From Acidobacteriota bacterium (GTDB lineage Bacteria > Acidobacteriota > Terriglobia > Acidiferrales > UBA7541), in NCBI GenBank assembly GCA_013289585.1, contig JABCZR010000003.1, forward strand, positions 248,001 through 312,000: a stretch of 64,000 bases of DNA. Direction: 5' to 3'. Shown piece by piece: positions 10,454 through 17,743 of the stretch; the first letter of the stretch is position 1, and each line of letters starts with the position of its first letter. The position numbers and the translations under genes are program-made. The notes beneath the pieces are model-generated. The model was not told the origin of the DNA, did no database searches, and saw only the letters and a program-made list of their open reading frames with translations.

Positions 10454-11158
10454 ATGGAAAAGTTACTAAAATTAAATTCCGGCCTCTTGCTCCTTGGCGC
10501 TCTTCTCGCCGCCGTTGTGTCTCTCTTCCTCTTCGGATGGTTGGCGGAAGAGATGCTCGAGGGGGACACGCAGAAATTCGATATGTCCGTCCGCAATGCC
10601 GTCCACCAGCACGCCGCTCCCGCGCTAACACGGGTCATGCAGGCATTCTCCTTTCTGGGTTCCGTCGGGACGGTTAGCGTGCTTTGTGTCGTCATCCTCG
10701 GCGCGTTTCTTTATTTTCATCGCTCACGCCTGGCCGCGTTGCTTGGCATTACCATGGTCGGCATGGGCGCTCTCGACGAGGCGCTGAAGCTGGCATTTCG
10801 TCGCCCGCGGCCTGTGGCCTTTTTCGGTCCCACGCCAAACTCCTACAGTTTTCCCAGCGGCCATGCCTTTGGTTCAGTCTGTTTTTATGGAGTCCTCGCC
10901 GCGATTCTTGCAACACGCGTGCGCGGAACCGCCGCCAAATGGTCCGTATGGACCGTCGCGATTCTGCTGATGGCAATGATCGGATTTTCGCGAATTTATT
11001 TGGGGGTGCACTATCCCAGCGACGTAATCGCCGGATATTGCGCGGGCGCTGTGTGGGTCGCCGCCGTCGGACTCCTCGACAGAATTCTCTTGGCCAGGAG
11101 CGACAATGCAATGAATGACAGAAAAAATATTCAACTCGATGACAGCCGCGTCGTGTAA
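10454..11158 (+). CDS. PAP2 superfamily membrane phosphatase
   Basis: This is a 234-residue membrane phosphatase with about five or six transmembrane segments. The three PAP2 motifs are intact: KLAFRRPRP, PSGHA with the proton-donor His, and SRIYLGVHYPSD with the nucleophile His. The best-known roles are dephosphorylation of undecaprenyl pyrophosphate (BacA-independent), phosphatidate or phosphatidylglycerol phosphate at the membrane. Sequence alone does not choose among them. The ATG at 10454 is used; a TTG seven codons upstream is possible, and neither has a clear ribosome site. Its stop is only 15 bp from that of the convergent TPR gene. Confidence 0.9.
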   Translation: MEKLLKLNSGLLLLGALLAAVVSLFLFGWLAEEMLEGDTQKFDMSVRNAVHQHAAPALTRVMQAFSFLGSVGTVSVLCVVILGAFLYFHRSRLAALLGITMVGMGALDEALKLAFRRPRPVAFFGPTPNSYSFPSGHAFGSVCFYGVLAAILATRVRGTAAKWSVWTVAILLMAMIGFSRIYLGVHYPSDVIAGYCAGAVWVAAVGLLDRILLARSDNAMNDRKNIQLDDSRVV

Positions 11159-11173
11159 CGGCCAAACCAGATC

Positions 11174-13096
11174 TTACTTCAATTTGGCAAATTCAGCCCG
11201 CGCTGTTTTCAGAATAGGGACGCCCGCGTCAGCATCCTTCCAAAGCGCAAAAAACTGCTGATACGAGGCGCGTGCCGCGTCCTTGGAACCTGCAAGGGCT
11301 TGCGCGCGACCGCGCCCCAGCAAAGCCAGCGCCCCGGACCAGCAATTGCCCACAACTCCCCGGTCTTCGATTAATTTCTGGAATTCCGCCAGCGCTTGCG
11401 GTCCCTGCCGCGCGCTCAGATAAGCTTCTCCTCGCAAGTACACCGGGATCACGCAGGAATAGCTTAGATTCCCTACAAGCTGCCCGCGCTCGTACGGCCT
11501 GACGACTTCCAGAAACTCCAAAGCTCTGGCGGGTCTCTGTGCCAGCAACTCTGACTGGGCGCGGATCGTCGGCAGCCACGCCGATTGAATAATGGTGTTC
11601 GATACATGCGCTGCTGCCAGATCATCCATCATCGGTTGAGCGCGGCGCGCATCACCGATCCACGCAAACACCAGGGTGGCCAGAATCTGGGCATCGCGGC
11701 TCTTGGGCGCAATCTCCAGGACTTTTTCCGCTCCCCGGCGCGCTTCGTCCACATTGCCGTACGCTGCTTCGCGCAATGCCGCAATCCCCTGCCAGATGGC
11801 GGCAGGTTCAGGAAGCTGGGCGTTTTGCGCGGACTCAACGGCGCGCCGCGATAGTTCGCGCGCCTTTTGCACATGGCCCACGTAGGCTTCCGTGTCGGCC
11901 TGCAGACCCAGCATGTCATCCTCGCCGCCGGGCTTCCCGACCGACCACGCCATCTCGCGTTCCATCCCGGCGGAATCTCCCCGCAAAAACGCCAGGGAAT
12001 AAAGATCACTGTGCATGGATGAATCCTCGAGCTTGCGTGCCATTGCCTGATTCAAAATGTTCTGGGCATCGTCCAGCCGCATTAGCGCGATATAGGCGGT
12101 GGAGAGATTTTCGTACCACGCTGCGCTTCCCGGATCGATGCGCAGCGCTTGCTGGGCGAATACTGCTGCTTGGTTGTAATCCCCGGTGAGAAAGTATTCG
12201 GAGGACAGATTCCCCTTGGCAATGTCATCCCGCGGATAGAGCCGGACCCACTCTTTATAGCTTTCGATGGCTTTCTTTACGTCGCCCGTGCCCAGGTCGT
12301 AGTACAGCGTGGTGATGTGCAGGCGATCGCGAACCGTTTGACGGTCCGCCATCTCAAAGGCCTGCCGGATGCGGTCACTGGCCAGCGCATTCTGGTTAAG
12401 GTTGTAATAGCCCACCGCCAGGTTGGAGTACGCCAGCGCAAATTTCGGGTCTAACTCCGCGGCCTTCTGTAGGGCCGGTACAGCTTCAATGGCGCCTTTT
12501 TCGCGCGCCAGGCGCCGGCCGTCGCAAAACCATTTCAGGGCTTCGGGTGAGGAAGTAGTGGCGCGCTCCAAGGGGAGATCGAATTTCTGGAGTGAAGCGG
12601 GGTCTTCTCCAAGCTTACCGCGAAGCTCCGTGGCGGCTGCGCCGAGCGCATGAACCACCTGGCCCTTCCCTGCTGCCGCGCTCCTTGCGCTGGCAATCAC
12701 ATCTCCAGTCTCACAACGGAAAGCCTGCAGCCGCAACGGGTACTCCGTTCCGTCCTTGGCGATACTCCCGGTGACGAACACCGTCGCGCCGACGCTCTGG
12801 CAGATCGCGCGAACCACTTCTTGCGTGACCGGCGCATCGCTGGAGCGTCCATGGGAACTCAACGCTTCGCTCACCTTTTCCTCGGAGACAAGATTCAGCA
12901 ACGGAGACTGCGCCAGGCTTACGGCCAGGGCTTCCCGGAGTGATGAGTTGAAGATGGGATCACCTGTGGTATTGGCGAACTCCGCGAGTAGCAGGATGTC
13001 GGTGTCGGAAAGCTTGGTTCCTCGAGGTAGAAACCACCAGGTTCCACCAGCAGCCAAGGCGAGCAGGAGTCCGGCGACGGCGAGCTTGGCCCTCAT
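11174..13096 (-). CDS. Membrane-anchored TPR protein, kinase-less form of an acidobacterial kinase output module
   Basis: This is a 640-residue protein with one N-terminal hydrophobic segment (about 4-22, AVAGLLLALAAGGTWWF) that acts as anchor or uncleaved signal. It then has the segment DILLLAEFANTTGDPIFNSSL and a long series of TPR-like helical repeats from about residue 190 to the end. The LLAEFANTTGDPxF opening is, from my knowledge of the family, what follows the transmembrane helix in acidobacterial PknB-type Ser/Thr kinases with TPR tails. Here no kinase domain precedes it: the ATG at 13096 lies 166 bp from the next gene and the upstream bases encode nothing kinase-like. It probably scaffolds periplasmic protein interactions; the partner is unknown. 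Confidence 0.75.
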   Translation of the reverse strand: MRAKLAVAGLLLALAAGGTWWFLPRGTKLSDTDILLLAEFANTTGDPIFNSSLREALAVSLAQSPLLNLVSEEKVSEALSSHGRSSDAPVTQEVVRAICQSVGATVFVTGSIAKDGTEYPLRLQAFRCETGDVIASARSAAAGKGQVVHALGAAATELRGKLGEDPASLQKFDLPLERATTSSPEALKWFCDGRRLAREKGAIEAVPALQKAAELDPKFALAYSNLAVGYYNLNQNALASDRIRQAFEMADRQTVRDRLHITTLYYDLGTGDVKKAIESYKEWVRLYPRDDIAKGNLSSEYFLTGDYNQAAVFAQQALRIDPGSAAWYENLSTAYIALMRLDDAQNILNQAMARKLEDSSMHSDLYSLAFLRGDSAGMEREMAWSVGKPGGEDDMLGLQADTEAYVGHVQKARELSRRAVESAQNAQLPEPAAIWQGIAALREAAYGNVDEARRGAEKVLEIAPKSRDAQILATLVFAWIGDARRAQPMMDDLAAAHVSNTIIQSAWLPTIRAQSELLAQRPARALEFLEVVRPYERGQLVGNLSYSCVIPVYLRGEAYLSARQGPQALAEFQKLIEDRGVVGNCWSGALALLGRGRAQALAGSKDAARASYQQFFALWKDADAGVPILKTARAEFAKLK

Positions 13097-13262
13097 GAAG
13101 GAGACCTCTCCTCAACACTGAGCTGATCCAGATACTGCGTGGGCCGAAAATACCTTGCAGCCCCAAAAACCGCTTTTTTTCAGGGGATTGGGCAGATTAG
13201 GCTGCTTTAGTTCGATATTAGAGTTGGAAAAAAAGTCAGTCAACGAATGTTCTAGTGGAGGT

Positions 13263-14240
13263 TTACGACACGGTATTAGCTTTCACGACCGGCTCGCGGC
13301 CCGCCTCGATCCAGTACAGGCCGCCCAGCGCGAGTGCTCCGCCCAATACTTGGCCCCAGGAGCCTTTCTCTCCGAGCCAGAGAATTCCCAGGACAGTAGC
13401 CAGTATCGGCAGCAAGTAGGAAAACGCGCTCAACTGCGAGGCTTCCAGGTAGCGGAGCAGCCAGAAATAGAAAACGTAGGCGACGGCGGAGCTGAAGATG
13501 GCCATGTAAATCAGTGCCGTCCAACTGGTCCACGGGATAGCACGCCAGTTCTGTGCCGCGCCCAGCGCGCGCGCCTGCCGGATTGCCAGCGGCAGCACAA
13601 TCAACGCGCCCGCAAAATGATTGAAAGCCGTCATCGTCAGCGTGTCGTACTTTTCCGCAACCCGTTTTCCCAGAACCACGTACATCGCGAATCCGATGGA
13701 ACCCGTCATTGTGATGACGTCCCCAAGAAGCGACGGCGAATGGGCGGAGATCCCGTTTTCCGAGGCCATCACCGCGATCCCGGCGAGAGCAATGGCCATT
13801 CCTGTCGCCTTCCGCCAGGTGGCTGTTTCCAATCGAAACAGCACCGCGAGCACCAGCGTGTAAATCGGCCCCATTCCCACGATCAGCGACGCGTGACTCA
13901 CCGGCGTATAACGAAGGCCGATGGTGAAACACATCTGATTCACCGTGACGCCAAAAAAGCCAAGGTAAAGAAACGTCCAGAGGTCGCGACCCGTAAACCC
14001 TCGCCGCCGTGCGTTGGTAGCCTCCGCGAATGCAGGCAAACGCGAACATATCAGGTAGACCGGTAGCATCACTGTGCCTGCGAGGACCACGCGGAAAGAA
14101 GCCAGCGTTAGAACAGGAATGAATCGCAGCCCAATCTTGCCGGCGATAAAGTTCACCGCCCAGACGACGATCAGCAGAGCGCTGGACGCCGCAATCACGC
14201 CGCGGGATGGCGCTCGTCCACTGGAGGCTTGAATCTGCAC
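13263..14240 (-). CDS. EamA/DMT-family transporter
   Basis: This is a 325-residue inner-membrane protein with ten predicted hydrophobic helices arranged as two EamA repeats. The first runs from about residue 16 and the second from about residue 170. DMT transporters of this type export or import amino acids, nucleosides and other metabolites. The start is a GTG three bases after the TAA of the racemase/OSBS gene, so it is the last gene of the mazG-GNAT-racemase operon. That tight linkage suggests its cargo is a substrate or product of those enzymes, such as an amino acid; this is inference. The protein is complete and ordinary for the family. Confidence 0.9.
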   Translation of the reverse strand: MQIQASSGRAPSRGVIAASSALLIVVWAVNFIAGKIGLRFIPVLTLASFRVVLAGTVMLPVYLICSRLPAFAEATNARRRGFTGRDLWTFLYLGFFGVTVNQMCFTIGLRYTPVSHASLIVGMGPIYTLVLAVLFRLETATWRKATGMAIALAGIAVMASENGISAHSPSLLGDVITMTGSIGFAMYVVLGKRVAEKYDTLTMTAFNHFAGALIVLPLAIRQARALGAAQNWRAIPWTSWTALIYMAIFSSAVAYVFYFWLLRYLEASQLSAFSYLLPILATVLGILWLGEKGSWGQVLGGALALGGLYWIEAGREPVVKANTVS

Positions 14241-14243
14241 GGC

Positions 14244-15350
14244 TTAGGTCAACCGCTCTTTGCGCACAGTCAATTTCTCGATGCGCTCCAGCCGCGGCTC
14301 GAAGCCGATGCCCGGCCCTTGCGGCACGCGAATCGTCCCTTGCGGCGAAACCGTGACTTCTGGCTCGATGATGTCTTCTTCCCAATAGCGCTTGCTGGCG
14401 GTTACATCGCCAGGGAGAGTGAACCCCGGCAGCGTCGAAAGCGCAATATTGTGCGCGCGTCCGATTCCCGATTCGAGCATGCCTCCGCACCACACCGGGA
14501 TTCCCCGCTGCAGGCACAGGTCGTGGATGCGCTTCGCCACCGTATAACCTCCGACCCGGCCCAGCTTGATGTTAATAATCTTGCATGCGCCGAGCTCGAT
14601 TGCGGCCCGTGCCTGCTCTTCGGTGTGAATGCACTCATCCAGACAGATTGGCGTCTCTAATTTTTTCTGCAGCTCGATGTGGCTGTAAAGATCGTCCCAG
14701 CCCAGCGGTTGCTCGATCATCATCAGGTAGAAGCCTTCGAGCTGTTTCAGCAGCGGCCAGTCCTCCAGCGTGTAAGCGGAATTGGCGTCCACCATCAGCT
14801 TGATGCGCGGAAAATCCTGACGCAGGCGCTGCACCTGCTGCAAATCCTTCCCCGGCTTGATTTTGATCTTGATGCGCTGATAGCCGGCGGCCAGCTCTTT
14901 TTTAACCGCCGCGACAAGTTCTTCCAGCGACTCCTTGATCCCGACCGAGACGCCGCTGGTGATCTCTTCGCGCGTCCCGCCAAGCAACTTCCAGAGCGGC
15001 ATCTCTTTTTGCAAAGCTTCCGCGTGCCACACAGCGGCTTCGATCGAGGCCTTTGCCATGTTGTGCCCGCGTACGTGCCCCATCAAATCCCAGACTTCCG
15101 CCGCGGAACCAAATTCCCTGCCCTTCACCAGCGGCCACAGATAATCCCGCAGCGAGATCCAAGCCGTATCTGTTGTTTCCGGGCTGTAGAAAGGTGACTC
15201 GCCGGCCACGCACTCGCCCCACCCCGTCGTTCCATCGACCTTTGCCTCGACCAGGATGATGCGGCGACCTTCTGTCCGCTCCATGCTCGTTTCGAACGGA
15301 GCCACCAGCTTCATCCGAATTTCACGCAGTGTGATTTCTCGTATACGCAT
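14244..15350 (-). CDS. Enolase-superfamily OSBS / N-succinylamino acid racemase
   Basis: This is a 368-residue member of the muconate-lactonising subgroup of the enolase superfamily. Visible catalytic elements are the KIKIK motif (161-165) with one general base, metal ligands Asp188 (VDAN), Glu213 (IEQP) and Asp238 (LDEC), and the second base Lys262 (NIKLGRVGG). This set is shared by o-succinylbenzoate synthase (MenC, menaquinone pathway) and N-succinylamino acid racemase, and the two cannot be separated by motif. The upstream GNAT gene (23-bp gap) favours the racemase role, because a GNAT N-succinyltransferase partners such racemases in Geobacillus. No other men genes are present here. The ATG at 15350 follows AGGGA closely. 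Confidence 0.85.
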   Translation of the reverse strand: MRIREITLREIRMKLVAPFETSMERTEGRRIILVEAKVDGTTGWGECVAGESPFYSPETTDTAWISLRDYLWPLVKGREFGSAAEVWDLMGHVRGHNMAKASIEAAVWHAEALQKEMPLWKLLGGTREEITSGVSVGIKESLEELVAAVKKELAAGYQRIKIKIKPGKDLQQVQRLRQDFPRIKLMVDANSAYTLEDWPLLKQLEGFYLMMIEQPLGWDDLYSHIELQKKLETPICLDECIHTEEQARAAIELGACKIINIKLGRVGGYTVAKRIHDLCLQRGIPVWCGGMLESGIGRAHNIALSTLPGFTLPGDVTASKRYWEEDIIEPEVTVSPQGTIRVPQGPGIGFEPRLERIEKLTVRKERLT

Positions 15351-15373
15351 TCTTCCCTGTTCGCCCGGCCTTC

Positions 15374-16156
15374 CTAGAAATCGCTCCAGGGCGCCAGTAG
15401 ATACGCTCTCTTCCCTGGCGAAGTTCGCAATCCCACGGCCGCATAGCCTTTTGCGAACCACTTCGTGAATTCTTCGCGCACGTGAGCCTGAACTTTGCCG
15501 ACCTCCGGAGAATCCTCGTGTTGCCAGCGCTCCAACTCCGCGGGCATTTCGATGACCGCCGGTGCCTCGACGGCTTCTTTAACCAGATCCTCAATCGCTG
15601 CCACCACCCGCGCGGAATCAAGATGCCACTCGGCAACCAGCCGATCGGTCTGCAATCCGCGATGCAGCGGGCTGGTCGTGACGCCATACAAATTCGGTTC
15701 GTATTTCCGGCAGAGGGCGCCTAGCCGGTTTAAATTGAAATGCGCATTGCGCAACTCCAGCGGATCAAAGGTCCATTCGATCAGGCGGATGCCGCGCCCC
15801 AGAGCTTCATCGCGCTGGAAAAGCTTCAACATCCGGCCAACGCCGCGATCGCGATATTCGCTCTGCACTCCAGTCATATGAGAATGGAAATACGGCGTAG
15901 CCCCGCGAAGCCCCACGACCGCAAGTGTATAACCGACTAGTTTGTCACCATCGAACGCACCCAACACCTGTCCCCCGGTGTGCGCGGCAACCACAAACAT
16001 GGTGGCAGGCTCGACTTCCAGTTCGGCCTCTCCCCAGATTTCGCGTTGGAGATCGACGCAACGGTGGTATTCCTCGAGACGCTCACATTTCCGAATAACT
16101 ATGGCTTGATTCATAGCTTGGTTAGGGCTCCGCGTAGTTCCCTCATGGCCCTTCAT
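15374..16156 (-). CDS. GNAT-family acyltransferase (candidate D-amino acid N-succinyltransferase)
   Basis: This 260-residue protein belongs to the 'predicted GNAT acetyltransferase' group (COG3375-like). It shows RKCERLEEYHRCVDLQREIWG at the start, the acyl-CoA loop region SEYRDRGVGRMLK, and LIEWTFDPLELRNAHFNLNRLG, which is characteristic of that group. In Geobacillus a member of this group transfers succinyl-CoA to D-amino acids, and the adjacent enolase-superfamily racemase then makes the L-form. The same adjacency here suggests the same pathway, as inference. The ATG at 16156 overlaps the mazG stop as ATGA; an in-frame ATG at 16114 is an alternative. Confidence 0.82.
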   Translation of the reverse strand: MKGHEGTTRSPNQAMNQAIVIRKCERLEEYHRCVDLQREIWGEAELEVEPATMFVVAAHTGGQVLGAFDGDKLVGYTLAVVGLRGATPYFHSHMTGVQSEYRDRGVGRMLKLFQRDEALGRGIRLIEWTFDPLELRNAHFNLNRLGALCRKYEPNLYGVTTSPLHRGLQTDRLVAEWHLDSARVVAAIEDLVKEAVEAPAVIEMPAELERWQHEDSPEVGKVQAHVREEFTKWFAKGYAAVGLRTSPGKRAYLLAPWSDF

Positions 16157-17055
16157 CGCTCCGCCTGCTTCGTGACGTCCCAGAGTGCCTCCATCTCCTC
16201 ACGCGGGAGTTTCTTGAACTCGCGGCCGCTTTCGCGCGCCAGTTTTTCCATGGCGCGGAATCTTCTCGAGAATTTTGCATTCGCTTTTTTCAGCGCGATC
16301 TCTGGATCCATCTTTAGGAATCGCGCCAGGTTTACTGCCGCAAACAGCAAGTCCCCCATCTCTTCTTCCATTTTTCGCCGGTCTTTCGTTTTCAAGGCGC
16401 TTCGCAGCTCCACCGTCTCTTCACCCATCTTCTCGAAAATGCCCGCGGCCTCCTCCCAGTCGAAGCCAATGCGCGCGGCCTTTCGCGTGAGTTGAAATCC
16501 CTCCAGCGTGGCGGGCAGGGTGTGGGACACTCCATCCAGCAGGGACGCCTCTTTCGCCAGCTTAATTCCGGCGCCGCCATTCTTCTTCCCCGCTTGCCTG
16601 CGTTCTTCCGCCTTGATCTGCTCCCAGTTCCGCAGCACCTCGGCGGAATCCTTCGCTCGCGTCTCTCCGAAAACGTGCGGATGCCGCCGGATCATTTTGT
16701 CGTGGATTTCGCGGATCACCTCCGAAACGGTGAACCGGCCTTCTTCTTCCGCAATTTGGGAATGGAATACAATCTGCAGCAGCAGGTCGCCCATCTCCTC
16801 CGCGAACTTCGCGTCGTTGCCGCTTTCCAGGGCCTCCAATACTTCGTAGGTTTCTTCGATCAAATACGTTCGCAGCGATTCATGCGTCTGCTCGCGGTCC
16901 CAGGGGCATCCGTTCGGAGCGCGTAGCCGCGCCTGGACCGCCACCAGCTTTTCGAACCATTTCCCCGGCGTCAGCTGCTTTGTCTTCGCTCGTTTCCCGC
17001 GGCGTCGCTTCGTTCTCCCAACTCTCTTCTTCTCATTTTTGCGCGGGCGCGTCAT
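16153..17055 (-). CDS. mazG: Nucleoside triphosphate pyrophosphohydrolase MazG
   Basis: MazG hydrolyses NTPs and dNTPs to monophosphates and pyrophosphate and can remove aberrant nucleotides or lower ppGpp. Two MazG domains are visible. The first has EETYEVLEAL followed by EEMGDLL, and the second has EETVELRSAL followed by EEMGDLL. These supply the ExxE and ExxD metal ligands of each domain. The N-terminal stretch before CPWDREQTH is very rich in Lys and Arg and is longer than usual. Starts are possible at 17055 (used), 17079 and further upstream, and none has a strong ribosome site. It is the first gene of the four-gene operon. Confidence 0.92.
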   Translation of the reverse strand: MTRPRKNEKKRVGRTKRRRGKRAKTKQLTPGKWFEKLVAVQARLRAPNGCPWDREQTHESLRTYLIEETYEVLEALESGNDAKFAEEMGDLLLQIVFHSQIAEEEGRFTVSEVIREIHDKMIRRHPHVFGETRAKDSAEVLRNWEQIKAEERRQAGKKNGGAGIKLAKEASLLDGVSHTLPATLEGFQLTRKAARIGFDWEEAAGIFEKMGEETVELRSALKTKDRRKMEEEMGDLLFAAVNLARFLKMDPEIALKKANAKFSRRFRAMEKLARESGREFKKLPREEMEALWDVTKQAER

Positions 17056-17211
17056 AGGTTGATCAATTTTACTTAGCATCAAGCGTTCCACTTTACGGTG
17101 ACGCCGCACCTTTGACAAGCTGGACCCTGGCTCCTTCGGACCGTGCCGCAAGCGACTCTCACCCTCAACCCGTGATAAACTGGGGCGGAATTAATTGTTA
17201 AGGAATGTCCC

Positions 17212-17694
17212 TTGTCCGATCCCAAGCAGGAAGATTCGTTTCGCGTCATCGACCGCCGTCCCTTTACCGCTGAGGGTGAACTCCGCAAAGAAGTAGTGGA
17301 AGAAGAAGAGCGCGAGGCTAAGCGCGAGGCGGCGAAGCATCCGCCCGCGGCCACGGAGCCGGCACAAGTGCCCACTACTTTGCCCGCGGCCGAACCGGCC
17401 AAGCGTTCCCCGGCATTCGAAAACCTCGTCCGCATGCTTGGCAGCAATGCCGCCATGGTGCTCGGCGCCTACGCCGATCCTCGTACCGGCCAGCCGGTGA
17501 TCGATCCCGAAGCCGCGCGCGAACTCATCGACATGCTCGACGCCCTGCATGAAAAGACCAAGGGTAATCTCGCGGCGGAAGAAGACACATTGCTCTTGGA
17601 TCTCCTCGGCAAATTGAAAATGACTTATCTGGAGATCAATCAGGCGTTCGCGGCGCAAGCGGCCACGCAAGCGAAAGCCAAGACTCGCCCGTAG
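17212..17694 (+). CDS. DUF1844 domain protein
   Basis: This is a 160-residue cytoplasmic protein of unknown function. The N-terminal half is charged and low in complexity (EEEEREAKREAA and proline/alanine-rich linker). The C-terminal half is the DUF1844 domain: FENLVRMLGSNAAMVLG, then ARELIDMLDALHEKTKGNL and a leucine-rich helix ending LKMTYLEINQAF. Such proteins are common in Acidobacteriota and Deltaproteobacteria. The start is a TTG preceded by AAGGA at 7-base spacing, and no ATG is available before the domain. It sits 49 bp before the MBL-RibF gene, so the two are likely co-transcribed. Confidence 0.85.
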   Translation: MSDPKQEDSFRVIDRRPFTAEGELRKEVVEEEEREAKREAAKHPPAATEPAQVPTTLPAAEPAKRSPAFENLVRMLGSNAAMVLGAYADPRTGQPVIDPEAARELIDMLDALHEKTKGNLAAEEDTLLLDLLGKLKMTYLEINQAFAAQAATQAKAKTRP

Positions 17695-17743
17695 AAGGCG
17701 GTTTTCCCTTCTCCGTCCATTTCGCGCTAACATCTTTTTGAAG

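Noticed and set aside
13097-13262. Missing kinase domain of the TPR protein
   Set aside because: All three minus frames upstream of 13096 lack kinase motifs and the gap is too short.
14244-15350. Naming the enolase-superfamily gene menC outright
   Set aside because: OSBS and racemase share the same motifs, and the GNAT neighbour favours the other function.
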